A stretch of 64,000 bases of DNA from JAKFWF01 sp031374115 (GCA_031374115.1 JANMNO010000039.1:1-64000); one strand, 5' to 3'. Positions 43,167 to 52,712 are shown, counted from the first letter of the stretch. A program made the numbers and translations. Notes: generated by a model not told the origin, from the sequence alone.

Positions 43167-44354
43167 ATGTCCAGTGATTCCACGACAATCGTTATTGCCA
43201 GCGCTGCACGCACACCGGTCGGTTCTTTCAGTGGTGCGCTGGCCAGCGTTCCCGCGCATGAACTCGGCAAAGTCGCCATCCAGGCTGCCATCGAACGTGC
43301 GGGCGTTAAGGCCGCCGATGTGAGCGAAGTGATCCTCGGGCAGATCCTCACCGCTGGCGCGGGTCAAAACCCAGCGCGTCAGGCGTCGATTGCAGCCGGC
43401 ATTCCCATCGAGAGCCCGGCCTGGGGCATGAACCAGCTTTGCGGCTCCGGCTTACGTGCCGTGGCGCTCGGCGCCCAGCAAATCAAGGATGGATCTGCCA
43501 CCATCGTCGTTGCCGGCGGCCAGGAAAGCATGAGCCAATCACCCCACTGCGCGCATCTTCGCGAAGGTACCAAGATGGGCGAAATGAAGTTCATCGACAC
43601 ACTGATCAAGGATGGCCTTTGGGATGCCTTCAACGGCTATCACATGGGCAACACCGCCGAGAACGTTGCCAAGCAGTTCCAGATCACCCGGGATGAGCAG
43701 GACAAGTTCGCCGTCGGCTCACAGAACAAAGCTGAGGCGGCGCGCAAGGCCGGTCGCTTCAAGGACGAAATCGCGCCGGTGACGGTCAAAGGCCGCAAGG
43801 GCGACGTCATCGTTTCCGACGACGAGTACATCAAGGATGGCACGACGATCGAGGGCGTTTCGAAGCTTCGGCCAGCGTTCGACAAGACCGGCACCGTGAC
43901 GGCTGGCAACGCATCCGGCATTAACGATGGCGCTGCAGCCGTCGTCCTGATGACTGCCGGGGAAGCCAAGAAGCGCGGCATCACCCCGCTGGCCAGGATC
44001 GTGTCGTGGGCAAGCGTCGGCGTCGATCCAGCAGTCATGGGTACGGGCCCGATCCCGGCTTCGAAGCTGGCGCTCGAGAAAGCCGGTTGGAAGGCCTCCG
44101 ATCTCGACTTGATCGAGGCCAACGAGGCATTCGCCGCTCAGGCCTGCGCCGTCAACAAAGGCCTTGGTTGGGACACGAGCAAGGTTAACGTCAACGGCGG
44201 CGCGATCGCCATTGGTCACCCGATTGGCGCATCGGGAGCGCGCGTGTTGACGACACTCTTGTATGAAATGAAGCGTCGCGATGCCAAGAAGGGCCTCGCC
44301 ACTCTATGCATCGGCGGCGGCATGGGCGTCGCCATGTGCGTCGAACGCGATTGA
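43167..44354 (+). CDS. phaA: acetyl-CoA C-acetyltransferase
   Basis: Thiolase joining two acetyl-CoA to acetoacetyl-CoA. The nucleophile Cys is in MNQLCGSGLRAVA (about residue 92), with EANEAFAAQA, the His motif GHPIGASGARVL and the second active Cys in CIGGGMGVAM. 395 residues. GGGAGA lies before the ATG. Position divergent from phaR supports a PHB role. phaB is not next to it. Confidence 0.95.
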   Translation: MSSDSTTIVIASAARTPVGSFSGALASVPAHELGKVAIQAAIERAGVKAADVSEVILGQILTAGAGQNPARQASIAAGIPIESPAWGMNQLCGSGLRAVALGAQQIKDGSATIVVAGGQESMSQSPHCAHLREGTKMGEMKFIDTLIKDGLWDAFNGYHMGNTAENVAKQFQITRDEQDKFAVGSQNKAEAARKAGRFKDEIAPVTVKGRKGDVIVSDDEYIKDGTTIEGVSKLRPAFDKTGTVTAGNASGINDGAAAVVLMTAGEAKKRGITPLARIVSWASVGVDPAVMGTGPIPASKLALEKAGWKASDLDLIEANEAFAAQACAVNKGLGWDTSKVNVNGGAIAIGHPIGASGARVLTTLLYEMKRRDAKKGLATLCIGGGMGVAMCVERD

Positions 44355-44473
44355 GAATGGCGGCTGGCTTCGCGCATGCGGGGCCGGTCGGCGCCTAGAT
44401 GCAGGTTGGGTCAGTGTTGTTTGGGGGGACTGATGATCTCCCCACTGGGCAATTGTGCGGAGAAATCCGGCTC

Positions 44474-46045
44474 TCAAAAATCCGTTTTGACGCCGCCTTC
44501 GGTCTTGCGGCGCGCGACGAAGGCGTCGAGTTCGGCTTCGACGGCTAAGTCCATTGGCGGGCGTTCGTAACGGGCGAGGGTATCTTTCCACACCGCATTC
44601 GCCTTTTGCATCGCGGTCGGCGAGCCTGCTTCGGCCCAACTCTCGAAGTTGCGCCAGTCGGACAAAAGCGGCGCATAGAATGCGTTCTGGTAACGGGCTT
44701 GTGTGTGCGCTGCGCCGAAATAGTGACCGCCGGGGCCGACCTCGCGCATGGCATCGAGGCCGAGTGCATCCGCCGACACGTCGAGCGGTTCGAGGAATTC
44801 AGCCACCATCTGCAGCAGATCGATATCGACGATGGACTTCTCGAACGAAGCGGTGAGCCCTCCCTCCATCCAACCGGCGGAATGTAACACGAAGTTGCCG
44901 CCACCCATGATCGCACCCCACAGAGAAAACACGCTTTCCCACGCGGCTTGTGCATCGACGGTGTTGGCCGCGCAGGTGTTCGACGTGCGATAGGGAAGAT
45001 TGTATCGGCGCGCCAATTGCCCGCCAACGAATTGCGCCTTCATGTACTCCGGAGTGCCGAACGCGGGTGCGCCCGACTTCATATCAACGTTCGAAGTGAA
45101 ACCGCCGTAGACGACGGGAGCACCTGGCTTCACGATTTGCGTGAAGGCGATGCCGGCCAGCGCCTCGGCGTTCTGCTGTGTCAGCGCTCCTGCGATCGTC
45201 ACGGGCGCCATCGCGCCGGCGAGGGTGAACGGTGTCATGATGATCACTTGGCCGCGCGCGCTCATCTCCATAATGCCGGTCAGCATCGGTGCATCGAGCC
45301 GCAACGGTGACGACGAGTTGATCACGGAAATCAGCGACGGCTCGCGATCGAGTTGTTCATTGGTAGCGCCGCGAGCGATGCGTGTGATTTCAATCGCATC
45401 GCGATTTCGCATGCGCCCCAGGGAGTAGGCATGAAACGCCTTGTCGGTCAGCTTCGCGATATCGGCTAGGCAATCGAGATGCCTTACGGAGGCGTGGATA
45501 TCAACCGGCTCCACCGGGTAGCCACCTGTCATATGGATGATGTTGTGGCTTTGTGCGAGGCGAAGCAAATTCTGGAAGTCGGTGCGATTTCCCGGCCGGC
45601 GGCCGTTGTCGAGATCCGACGCATTCGGAGTGCTGGCGACTTGCGCGAAGATCACCGCATCGCCACCGAAGTGAAGATCGTGCGCCGGGTTGCGCGCATG
45701 CAACTTGAACTGCGATGGCGCGGTCTTGATCATCTCCAGGATGAAGCCGCGGTCGAACCGCACACGCTCGCTGCCATCGCGGACGTCGGCGCCGGTGGAT
45801 TTCAATAGCGCACGCGCATCGGGGTCGAGGAAATCCATGCCGATTTCTTCGAGTACCGTTAGCGATGCGAGGTGGATCGCTTCAAGTTCGTCGGACGATA
45901 CGATTTCGACCGGCGGAAAGCGGCGGCGCGGCTGGCGAAACGGTTTCTGGATCGGGCCCGATGCTTCGGCTCGGCCACTGCGCCCGGCTCTGCCGCCGCG
46001 CCGCTCGCGCTTGGCATCCGGAGGTGTCGCACGATCGTCGCTCAT
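44474..46045 (-). CDS. trimethylamine methyltransferase (MttB) family protein, non-pyrrolysine type
   Basis: A 523-residue member of the MttB superfamily, which transfers a methyl group from quaternary or tertiary amines to a corrinoid protein. The catalytic barrel carries RTDFQNLLRLAQSHNIIHMTGG, VYGGFTSNVDMKSGAPAFGTPE and SNTCAANTVDAQAAWE. The frame has no in-frame amber codon, so it belongs to the Pyl-less group that includes glycine-betaine methyltransferases. The first 45 residues are basic and disordered. No corrinoid protein or activator is adjacent. Divergent from an M24 protein. Confidence 0.87.
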   Translation of the reverse strand: MSDDRATPPDAKRERRGGRAGRSGRAEASGPIQKPFRQPRRRFPPVEIVSSDELEAIHLASLTVLEEIGMDFLDPDARALLKSTGADVRDGSERVRFDRGFILEMIKTAPSQFKLHARNPAHDLHFGGDAVIFAQVASTPNASDLDNGRRPGNRTDFQNLLRLAQSHNIIHMTGGYPVEPVDIHASVRHLDCLADIAKLTDKAFHAYSLGRMRNRDAIEITRIARGATNEQLDREPSLISVINSSSPLRLDAPMLTGIMEMSARGQVIIMTPFTLAGAMAPVTIAGALTQQNAEALAGIAFTQIVKPGAPVVYGGFTSNVDMKSGAPAFGTPEYMKAQFVGGQLARRYNLPYRTSNTCAANTVDAQAAWESVFSLWGAIMGGGNFVLHSAGWMEGGLTASFEKSIVDIDLLQMVAEFLEPLDVSADALGLDAMREVGPGGHYFGAAHTQARYQNAFYAPLLSDWRNFESWAEAGSPTAMQKANAVWKDTLARYERPPMDLAVEAELDAFVARRKTEGGVKTDF

Positions 46046-46117
46046 TGTTCACGGCCTTTTTGCGTTTCACTCGACATCAGCGCTTCGGCTTGCGAGTGTC
46101 AATGAAAGCAATCAAGC

Positions 46118-47284
46118 ATGAGCGAGTTGACCATGCCGATCCACTTCACCGCCGCTGAGCTCGAGGCCCGCCGCGCTGTTGCCACCGCCGGGATGAAGCG
46201 GCGCGGGCTCGATGCCCTGCTGATGTTCCGGCAGGAGAGCATGTTTTATCTGACTGGCTACGACACGTTCGGCTACGTTTTTTTTCAGTCGATCGTCCTG
46301 AACGCCGATGGCCGCATGACGCTGCTGACCCGATCGGCCGATCAGCGGCAGGCAAAGTTCACGTCGGTTGTGGACGATGTAAGGGTCTGGGTCGATCGTG
46401 AGGGGTCGAATCCGGCGGAAGATCTAAAAGCAATCCTGATCGAGCATGGCCTGAAGGGTAAAAAGCTCGGCGTCGAATACGACTCCTACGGGCTGACCGC
46501 GCGCAACGGCAAACGGCTCGACGCAGCGATGCAAGGCTTTGCGACCTTGGAGGATGCTTCCGACCTCGTGACCAAGCAGCGCCTCATCAAGAGTGTCGCT
46601 GAGATCACCTATGTTCGCCGCGCTGCGGAACTTGCCGACAAGGCGTGGAATGCGGCTGTCGAAACAGCCAAGCCCGGCACATTCGAGGGCGACATTCTGG
46701 CAGCGATGCACGGCGAGATATTTCGCGGTGGCGGCGATGATCCCGGCAACGAATTCATCATCGGGTCCGGTCCCGGCGCGCTGATGTGCCGATACTTTAC
46801 CGGGCGGCGCCATCTCGACGTCAACGATCAGCTGACGCTGGAATGGGCCGGCACCTATCGGCACTATCATTCGGCACTGATGCGCACTTTGCGAATTGGT
46901 AAACCGCCGGCGCGTCAGCTCGAGTTATGGAAAGCGGCGCAAGATGCGCTCCTTGCCTGCGAGGCTGCTCTCAAGCCCGGTAAGGCGGTGGGCGAAGTGT
47001 TCGAAGCGCACGCGAAATCGCTCGATGCAGCCGGGCTATCGTCAGCGCGGCTGAATGCTTGCGGCTACTCGCTGGGCACGACCTATGCACCGAACTGGAT
47101 GGATTGGCCGATGCTGTTTAAGGACAATCCGATAATTGCGGCGCCTGGGATGGTGTTTTTCATTCACATGATCATATTCGACGACAACACCGGCCTCGCG
47201 GCAACGTTGGGCCGAACCAGCCTTGTAACCGAAAAGGGCTCTGAAGCGTTGTCGAAAGCCAGCCTGGAATTCGTGGTGAAATGA
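46118..47284 (+). CDS. creatinase/DoeA-type M24 family protein
   Basis: A 388-residue pita-bread-fold protein (an ATG at 46133 is an alternative start). The N-terminal creatinase domain with LLMFRQESMFYLTGYDTF precedes the catalytic half with GSGPGALMCRY. The metal ligands of true M24 peptidases are not where expected: LEWAGTYRHYHSALMRT and GYSLGTTYAPNW replace the Asp, Asp and His positions. That is the pattern of creatinase and ectoine hydrolase (DoeA). I infer a metal-independent C-N hydrolase for a small quaternary or cyclic amine compound. Divergent from the MttB-like gene. Confidence 0.85.
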   Translation: MSELTMPIHFTAAELEARRAVATAGMKRRGLDALLMFRQESMFYLTGYDTFGYVFFQSIVLNADGRMTLLTRSADQRQAKFTSVVDDVRVWVDREGSNPAEDLKAILIEHGLKGKKLGVEYDSYGLTARNGKRLDAAMQGFATLEDASDLVTKQRLIKSVAEITYVRRAAELADKAWNAAVETAKPGTFEGDILAAMHGEIFRGGGDDPGNEFIIGSGPGALMCRYFTGRRHLDVNDQLTLEWAGTYRHYHSALMRTLRIGKPPARQLELWKAAQDALLACEAALKPGKAVGEVFEAHAKSLDAAGLSSARLNACGYSLGTTYAPNWMDWPMLFKDNPIIAAPGMVFFIHMIIFDDNTGLAATLGRTSLVTEKGSEALSKASLEFVVK

Positions 47285-47297
47285 GACCCGTGGTGTC

Positions 47298-48518
47298 ATG
47301 ACGAAATCGCGCATTCTACTTATCATTGGTGGCGGCATCGCTGCCTATAAATGTCTCGATCTGATCCGGCGGCTGCGCGAGCGTGGCAGTAGCGTCCGCG
47401 TGGTCATGACCAAAGCTGCAGCCGAATTTGTGACGCCACTAGCAGTCGGCGCACTGACCAACGATCGGGTGTTCTGCGATCTGTTCGATTTGAACGACGA
47501 ACGCGAGATCGGCCACATTCGATTGTCGCGAGAGGCAGACCTGATCGTCGTCGCGCCCGCCACCGCCGATCTGCTGGCGAAGATGGCGGGAGGGCACGCC
47601 CACGATCTTGCGACATCCGTATTGATGGCAACGGACAAGCCGGTGCTTGTCGCGCCGGCGATGAACCCGCGCATGTGGGACCATCCGGCAACCAAGCGCA
47701 ATGTAGCGACGCTGCAAAGCGATGGCATCGCGTTCGTTGGCCCAAACGCCGGCGAAATGGCGGAGCGGGGTGAGGCTGGCGCCGGACGCCTGGCTGAAGT
47801 TCCGGAAATCATTGCGGCGATCGAACAGCTACTCGTTATGCCGCGCAAAGGTCCACTGAGCGGATCTCGCGTGCTCGTCACGGCCGGTCCAACGCACGAG
47901 CCGATCGACCCGGTGCGCTATATTGTCAATCGTTCTTCTGGCAAGCAGGGCTATGCGGTCGCTGCCGCCGCGCGAGCGCTCGGTGCCGACGTCATGCTGG
48001 TATCAGGCCCCGTAGGTTTACCCGACCCCATAGGGGTTGCTGTCATCCGCGTTGAAACGGCAGCGCAGATGCTGACCGCCGTTCAAGCCGCTCCGCACGC
48101 AGACGTTGGAATTTTCGCCGCTGCAGTTGCGGATTGGCGCGTGGAGACGGCATCGGATGAAAAGATCAAGAAAGGTGCGGGCGGGCCGCCGCAGCTGTTG
48201 CTGACCGAGAACCCGGATATTCTCAAGACAATGTCCAAGCGAACGCCACAGCGTCCAACGCTCGTGATCGGATTCGCCGCCGAAACCGAGAGCGTGATTG
48301 AGCACGCGATCAAGAAGCGCAAGGCGAAAGGCTGCGACTGGATCGTCGCCAACGACGTTTCGCACGAAACCGGCATAATGGGGGGTGATCGCAACACCGT
48401 TCACTTGATCACTGCGGATGGAGTCGAGAGTTGGCCCGGCATGAGCAAAACCGAGGTCGCGAGCCGGCTCGTCGGACTTGCGGCCGAATATCTCGCGCGT
48501 ACACAGGTCGAAGTTTGA
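47298..48518 (+). CDS. coaBC: bifunctional phosphopantothenoylcysteine decarboxylase/synthetase CoaBC
   Basis: Couples phosphopantothenate to cysteine and decarboxylates the product in CoA synthesis. The N-terminal flavoprotein CoaC half (to about residue 185) has IGGGIAAYK, the His of ADLIVVAPATADLLAKMA and PAMNPRMWDHPAT. The C-terminal CoaB half has VTAGPTHEPIDPVRYI and NRSSGKQG. 406 residues. It starts 13 bases after the M24 gene and ends two bases before dut. Confidence 0.96.
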   Translation: MTKSRILLIIGGGIAAYKCLDLIRRLRERGSSVRVVMTKAAAEFVTPLAVGALTNDRVFCDLFDLNDEREIGHIRLSREADLIVVAPATADLLAKMAGGHAHDLATSVLMATDKPVLVAPAMNPRMWDHPATKRNVATLQSDGIAFVGPNAGEMAERGEAGAGRLAEVPEIIAAIEQLLVMPRKGPLSGSRVLVTAGPTHEPIDPVRYIVNRSSGKQGYAVAAAARALGADVMLVSGPVGLPDPIGVAVIRVETAAQMLTAVQAAPHADVGIFAAAVADWRVETASDEKIKKGAGGPPQLLLTENPDILKTMSKRTPQRPTLVIGFAAETESVIEHAIKKRKAKGCDWIVANDVSHETGIMGGDRNTVHLITADGVESWPGMSKTEVASRLVGLAAEYLARTQVEV

Positions 48519-48519
48519 G

Positions 48520-49056
48520 ATGGTAGCGAAACCAAAACCCGCGCCGCTTGCTATAGAGGTGGTGCGCCTGCCGCACGGTCAAAATCTTCCGTTGCCGGCA
48601 TACCAGAGCAAAGGTGCAGCGGGCATGGATTTGCACGCTGCGGTTCCCAATGAAACACCCTTGACGCTCGATCCATGCGACCGCGCGCTAGTGCCCACTG
48701 GTTTGGTCATGCAGTTGCCTGCCGGATATGAAGCCCAGGTTCGTCCCCGGTCAGGGCTCGCTTTCAAAAACGGTGTGACGGTGTTGAATAGCCCAGGGAC
48801 GATCGACAGCGATTATCGCGGCGAAGTGCAGGTGCTGCTGATCAATCTTGGCCGGGAGTCGTTCGAGATCACGCGCGGCATGCGCATTGCGCAGCTGGTC
48901 GTCGCACAGGTGAGCCGTGTGGCGATCTTGGAAGGAAAAACGGTAACGGTTACGCGGCGCGGCGCCGGTGGATTTGGCTCAACGGGCGTGGTAACGGCGA
49001 AAAAGAGCAAACGCGTCCCCGTGGCGAGGAAATCTCGCAACGCTCGTCCCGATTAG
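48520..49056 (+). CDS. dut: dUTP diphosphatase
   Basis: Hydrolyses dUTP to dUMP. The five family motifs are all present in a 178-residue protein from ATG 48520: AAGMDLHAAV, PRSGLAFKNG, NSPGTIDSDYRGEV, RIAQLVVAQ and GAGGFGSTG. It is longer than the usual 150 residues because of a C-terminal basic tail (KKSKRVPVARKSRNARPD). The open frame starting at 48478 overlaps coaBC. Confidence 0.95.
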   Translation: MVAKPKPAPLAIEVVRLPHGQNLPLPAYQSKGAAGMDLHAAVPNETPLTLDPCDRALVPTGLVMQLPAGYEAQVRPRSGLAFKNGVTVLNSPGTIDSDYRGEVQVLLINLGRESFEITRGMRIAQLVVAQVSRVAILEGKTVTVTRRGAGGFGSTGVVTAKKSKRVPVARKSRNARPD

Positions 49057-49183
49057 TCAGGTTGACGGCGCGAATGTTGTTTGCTCCCATTCGTTGGCGG
49101 AAAGGCTGTTCGTTCCGACGACTTGCGTTTCCCTGAAGAGCACATGATGTAGTCCGTACAAATCTGTAGAAGGAATAGCGCGG

Positions 49184-50179
49184 ATGCCGATAGAGATCAA
49201 AACACTGGCCGCCACCCGAAGCTGGGGCCGCGGCAAAGTCTACAACGACATTACCGAAACTATCGGCCAAACCCCGTTGGTGCGTCTGTCAAAAATCACC
49301 GCGGCAGCCAAGACCAAAGCTGAAATCTTAATGAAGTTGGAATTCTTCAATCCCCTCGCATCGGTGAAGGATCGCATCGGTGTGTCCATGATCGACGCCC
49401 TGGAGGCCGAGGGTCATATTCAACCCGGTGTGACGACGTTGATCGAGCCGACGTCCGGTAACACCGGTGTTGGGCTCGCGTTCGTCGCAGCGGCGCGTGG
49501 TTATAAGCTGATCCTGATCATGCCGGAATCGATGTCGATGGAACGGCGGAAGCTGTTAGTCCATCTTGGCGCCGAGTTGATCTTGACGCCGGCAGCGGGC
49601 GGTATGGGTGCCGCTATCGCCAAGGCCGACGAACTGATCGCGGCCACCCCGGGCTCGGTTCAACCAAGTCAGTTCAAGAACCCCGCAAACCCTGAAGTTC
49701 ATCATTTGACCACGGCCGAGGAGATCTGGGCGGATACCGGCGGCAAGATCGATGCGCTGATCGTCGGCGTCGGCACCGGTGGCACGCTCACCGGCTGCGG
49801 TCGCTTTTTGAAGCCGCGCCGTCCGAGCATGAAGATTTTCGCAGTCGAGCCGACAGCTAGTCCATTTCTGTCGAAGGGCGAGAAGGGCCCGCACAAGATT
49901 CAAGGCATCGGTGCCGGGTTCGCCCCCGAGGTCCTCGATCGCTCGCTGATCGACGAAGTCATCACTGTCACGAACGACATGGCATTCGAGGTGTCGCGGC
50001 TGTTGGCCAAGGTCGAAGGCATTCCGGGCGGGATCTCGACCGGCGCCAACCTTGCAGCTGCGCTAACGGTCGCCGAACGTCCTGAGTACGCCGGCAAGAC
50101 GATCGTCACATTCGCGCCGTCATCTGCCGAACGGTACTACACGTCGGATCTGTTCCTCGATCCGGCCGCAAAGGCGTAG
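49184..50179 (+). CDS. cysK: cysteine synthase A
   Basis: PLP enzyme that makes cysteine from O-acetylserine and sulfide. The PLP lysine is in NPLASVKDRIG near residue 62, the substrate loop is PTSGNTG and the phosphate cup is GVGTGGTL. The 331-residue protein has a 20-residue N-terminal extension (MPIEIKTLAATRSWGRGKVY) before IGQTPLVRL; AAGGA precedes the ATG, so the extension may be real. The next gene, MoeB/ThiF-like, is consistent with sulfur metabolism. Confidence 0.94.
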   Translation: MPIEIKTLAATRSWGRGKVYNDITETIGQTPLVRLSKITAAAKTKAEILMKLEFFNPLASVKDRIGVSMIDALEAEGHIQPGVTTLIEPTSGNTGVGLAFVAAARGYKLILIMPESMSMERRKLLVHLGAELILTPAAGGMGAAIAKADELIAATPGSVQPSQFKNPANPEVHHLTTAEEIWADTGGKIDALIVGVGTGGTLTGCGRFLKPRRPSMKIFAVEPTASPFLSKGEKGPHKIQGIGAGFAPEVLDRSLIDEVITVTNDMAFEVSRLLAKVEGIPGGISTGANLAAALTVAERPEYAGKTIVTFAPSSAERYYTSDLFLDPAAKA

Positions 50180-50188
50180 CCACAGCAC

Positions 50189-51022
50189 ATGTCCGCTCTG
50201 TCACCCGAAGAAGTCCAGCGATACAAGCGGCATCTCGTGCTGCGCGAAGTTGGCGGACAGGGGCAGCAAGCGCTCAAGGCCTCGCGGGTGCTGGTAATCG
50301 GCGCCGGCGGGCTCGGCTCGCCGGTCGTTCTTTATCTTGCCGCAGCGGGTGTGGGCACGATCGGCATCGTCGATGACGACACGGTGTCGCTCGACAACTT
50401 GCAGCGGCAGGTGGTTCACGCGACGCCGGATGTCGGGCGACCGAAAGTCGAGAGTGCGCGCAGTCGAATCGCTGTGCTCAACCCGCATGTAAAAGTCGAC
50501 GCGCACGAGGTTCGGATCGACGCACACAATGCACTCGTGCTGATTGGCGACTACGATGTCGTCATCGATGGCTCGGACAACTTCGCAACGCGCTATCTCG
50601 TCAGTGATGCGTGCTATCTCGCGAAAAAAACGCTGGTATTCGCAGCGCTCGGACCATTCGACGGTTACGTCACCACGCTGAAGCCCCATCTGAAAGGTGC
50701 CGACGGCAAACCCAATCCGACCTACCGTTGCCTGTTCCCGGAAGCACCGGCCGCAGGCACGGTGGCGAACTGTGCAGAGGTTGGAATTCTCGGAGCGGTG
50801 GCGGGTGTTGTCGGCACGCTGGCTGCGGTCGAAATCCTGAAAGAAATCACTGGCATCGGCGAAACATTGGTTGGTCGCTTATTGATGTACGACGCACTTG
50901 CTTCGCGGTTCGAGACACTGAAGTATCAATGGGATGCGGACAACCCACTGTCCGGTACGGAACCGCAGATCTTGGATTTGTCATCACATGCACCTGCGAA
51001 CGAGACGACGTGCGCGGCCTGA
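50189..51022 (+). CDS. MoeB/ThiF-type adenylyltransferase without the usual zinc cysteines
   Basis: E1-like enzyme that adenylates the C-terminal glycine of a sulfur-carrier protein such as MoaD or ThiS. The protein has 277 residues, the nucleotide motif GAGGLGSPVV near 38-47, a conserved RQVVH and the DGSDNFATRY segment. The usual two CXXC zinc pairs are degraded: NPTYRCLF keeps only one Cys and DNPLSG at the C-terminal pair has none. C195 in NCAEVGILG is retained. MoeB versus ThiF cannot be settled. Confidence 0.88.
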   Translation: MSALSPEEVQRYKRHLVLREVGGQGQQALKASRVLVIGAGGLGSPVVLYLAAAGVGTIGIVDDDTVSLDNLQRQVVHATPDVGRPKVESARSRIAVLNPHVKVDAHEVRIDAHNALVLIGDYDVVIDGSDNFATRYLVSDACYLAKKTLVFAALGPFDGYVTTLKPHLKGADGKPNPTYRCLFPEAPAAGTVANCAEVGILGAVAGVVGTLAAVEILKEITGIGETLVGRLLMYDALASRFETLKYQWDADNPLSGTEPQILDLSSHAPANETTCAA

Positions 51023-51031
51023 GTTCAGAAC

Positions 51032-52555
51032 TCATTTCTTCCACGTCACCCGGCCTTCAGGCTTGACGTCAATCTTGTCAAGCTTGCGGGCGTAGACCAT
51101 GACGTCGTTGGCAAGGAGTTTCGCGTCTTCGAGCCGCGTTGCGAGTTTGGCGGTCTTGAACATTACGTAACCATCGCCACCCCGTTGAAAGAAGTCGCTT
51201 CCGGCAACCGTGTATAAACGCGTGTCGCTGAGCGGCTGCCCACCGACCTTGATCGCAATCACGCGTGCACCGGCTGGTCTTGAAAGATCCGCTTCTACGA
51301 TCATGCCCGAGTAATGCATGAAACTTCCAGCTGCCAGCGGTGACTTCGACAAGCCTATTTCAGCCATCTGCCGGATCTCGGCTCCCTTCAGTTCAAATAC
51401 GATATTGAGGTTGCCGAAGGGCAGCTCGGTGATGACGTCGCGACGGCTTAGCTTGTGCCCCGCCTCATAAAGTTTGCCGCCTCGGATCCCACCGCCGTTG
51501 ATCACGGCGATATCAGCACCGGTGGCGTCGCGCGCCGCATCGGCGATCAGGTTGCCGATGGCGGCTTCCGCGCCGCGAACGGTAGCGTTGCGGCTGTCGA
51601 GTGCGGAAAGGAGCGTTGCAACCGGCACGTCGAGCTCCTGCGAAAGCTCGGCTTCATAGCTTTTTACTACTTGGAGCATCTCGGGATCGGGAGTGTAGGC
51701 GGCGCTGTCTAGCAGCCTGAAGTGCGGGCGCCAGGATACTTGGCGGGCCCCGTCCGTCGTGCGCGCATCGATCGTGAGGTCAATCGCGACGACGTTCAGC
51801 GCGTCCTGACCTGCCTCGGCCATCACATTTTTGCCATCGTACAACAGGCGCAAGTCGTGATCGTCACCGGACAGGAGGATGTCGACAGCTCTGGCGTCGT
51901 AAAGTTCGAAGTCGATTTCGCGAGCAGCATGGACGACGGCGACGACGATATCGGCACCGGCTGCGCGTAGTTCCCTTGCCTTTGCGTTTACGGCCGCCAC
52001 TACTGCCGTGATCTTCAAGTCTTCAGGGTTTGACTTCTTGTAACTATCTTCGGCGGTGGCGCCGATGAAGCCGATCTTTACATCGCCAACGGCAATCATC
52101 CGAGTGTCTTCGTGACCGCCAAGCTTTTCGCCGGCCGGCCCGCGTAGGTTGGCCGCAAGAATTGCAAACTTTGCTTCGGCCATTCGCTTGATATAATTTT
52201 CACGTCCGAAATCATACTCGTGGTTGCCAGGCACAAAGACGTCGGGCGCGATGCGATTGATGATGTCGATCACGTGGCGGCCCTGGTCGAAGCCGCACAA
52301 CAGGCACGGCGACAGCGCATCACCAGCGTGAACAACGATGACGTTCGGACCGGCAGCGCGTTCTGCTTTCACGATGGCGGCGAGGCGCGGATATCCGCCC
52401 CGGCCTTTATCTTCGTTCATTTTGTAGATATCGCTGGTCAGGATCAGAGTTGCCTTGAACGTTGTGGTCTGAGCTTGCGGGCAGCCGTTGCCAGCAACAA
52501 TGAACAGCAGGGCTGCGAGCAGAAGCGGTCTCAGTGGGCGGTGTAATAAGCGCAC
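51032..52555 (-). CDS. 5'-nucleotidase/metallophosphatase family exported protein
   Basis: A 507-residue two-domain protein of the UshA/NadN type. The N-terminal signal segment (LLLAALLFIVAGNG) is followed by a calcineurin-like phosphatase fold with HAGDALSP near residue 76 and PGNHEYDFG near 109. A C-terminal 5'-nucleotidase domain follows with INGGGIRGG and FFQRGGDGYVMF. The first metal motif is SDIYK at 41-45, lacking the histidine of the common NDxHG. Start GTG at 52555. Likely periplasmic phosphohydrolase; substrate open. Confidence 0.88.
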   Translation of the reverse strand: MRLLHRPLRPLLLAALLFIVAGNGCPQAQTTTFKATLILTSDIYKMNEDKGRGGYPRLAAIVKAERAAGPNVIVVHAGDALSPCLLCGFDQGRHVIDIINRIAPDVFVPGNHEYDFGRENYIKRMAEAKFAILAANLRGPAGEKLGGHEDTRMIAVGDVKIGFIGATAEDSYKKSNPEDLKITAVVAAVNAKARELRAAGADIVVAVVHAAREIDFELYDARAVDILLSGDDHDLRLLYDGKNVMAEAGQDALNVVAIDLTIDARTTDGARQVSWRPHFRLLDSAAYTPDPEMLQVVKSYEAELSQELDVPVATLLSALDSRNATVRGAEAAIGNLIADAARDATGADIAVINGGGIRGGKLYEAGHKLSRRDVITELPFGNLNIVFELKGAEIRQMAEIGLSKSPLAAGSFMHYSGMIVEADLSRPAGARVIAIKVGGQPLSDTRLYTVAGSDFFQRGGDGYVMFKTAKLATRLEDAKLLANDVMVYARKLDKIDVKPEGRVTWKK

Positions 52556-52712
52556 GCGCTAGTATCCTTCGATTTTGAAGAGGATAGCGGCACTCTAGCT
52601 GGATGGCCGGGGAGCGGAAACGTAAATCATTCCGGGCGCGTGACCTGCCCGCACTTCACAAGGGTGGTGGGCGCGGTATCGTATTGGGTGTTCAGCGTCC
52701 ACACGGGGTTAC

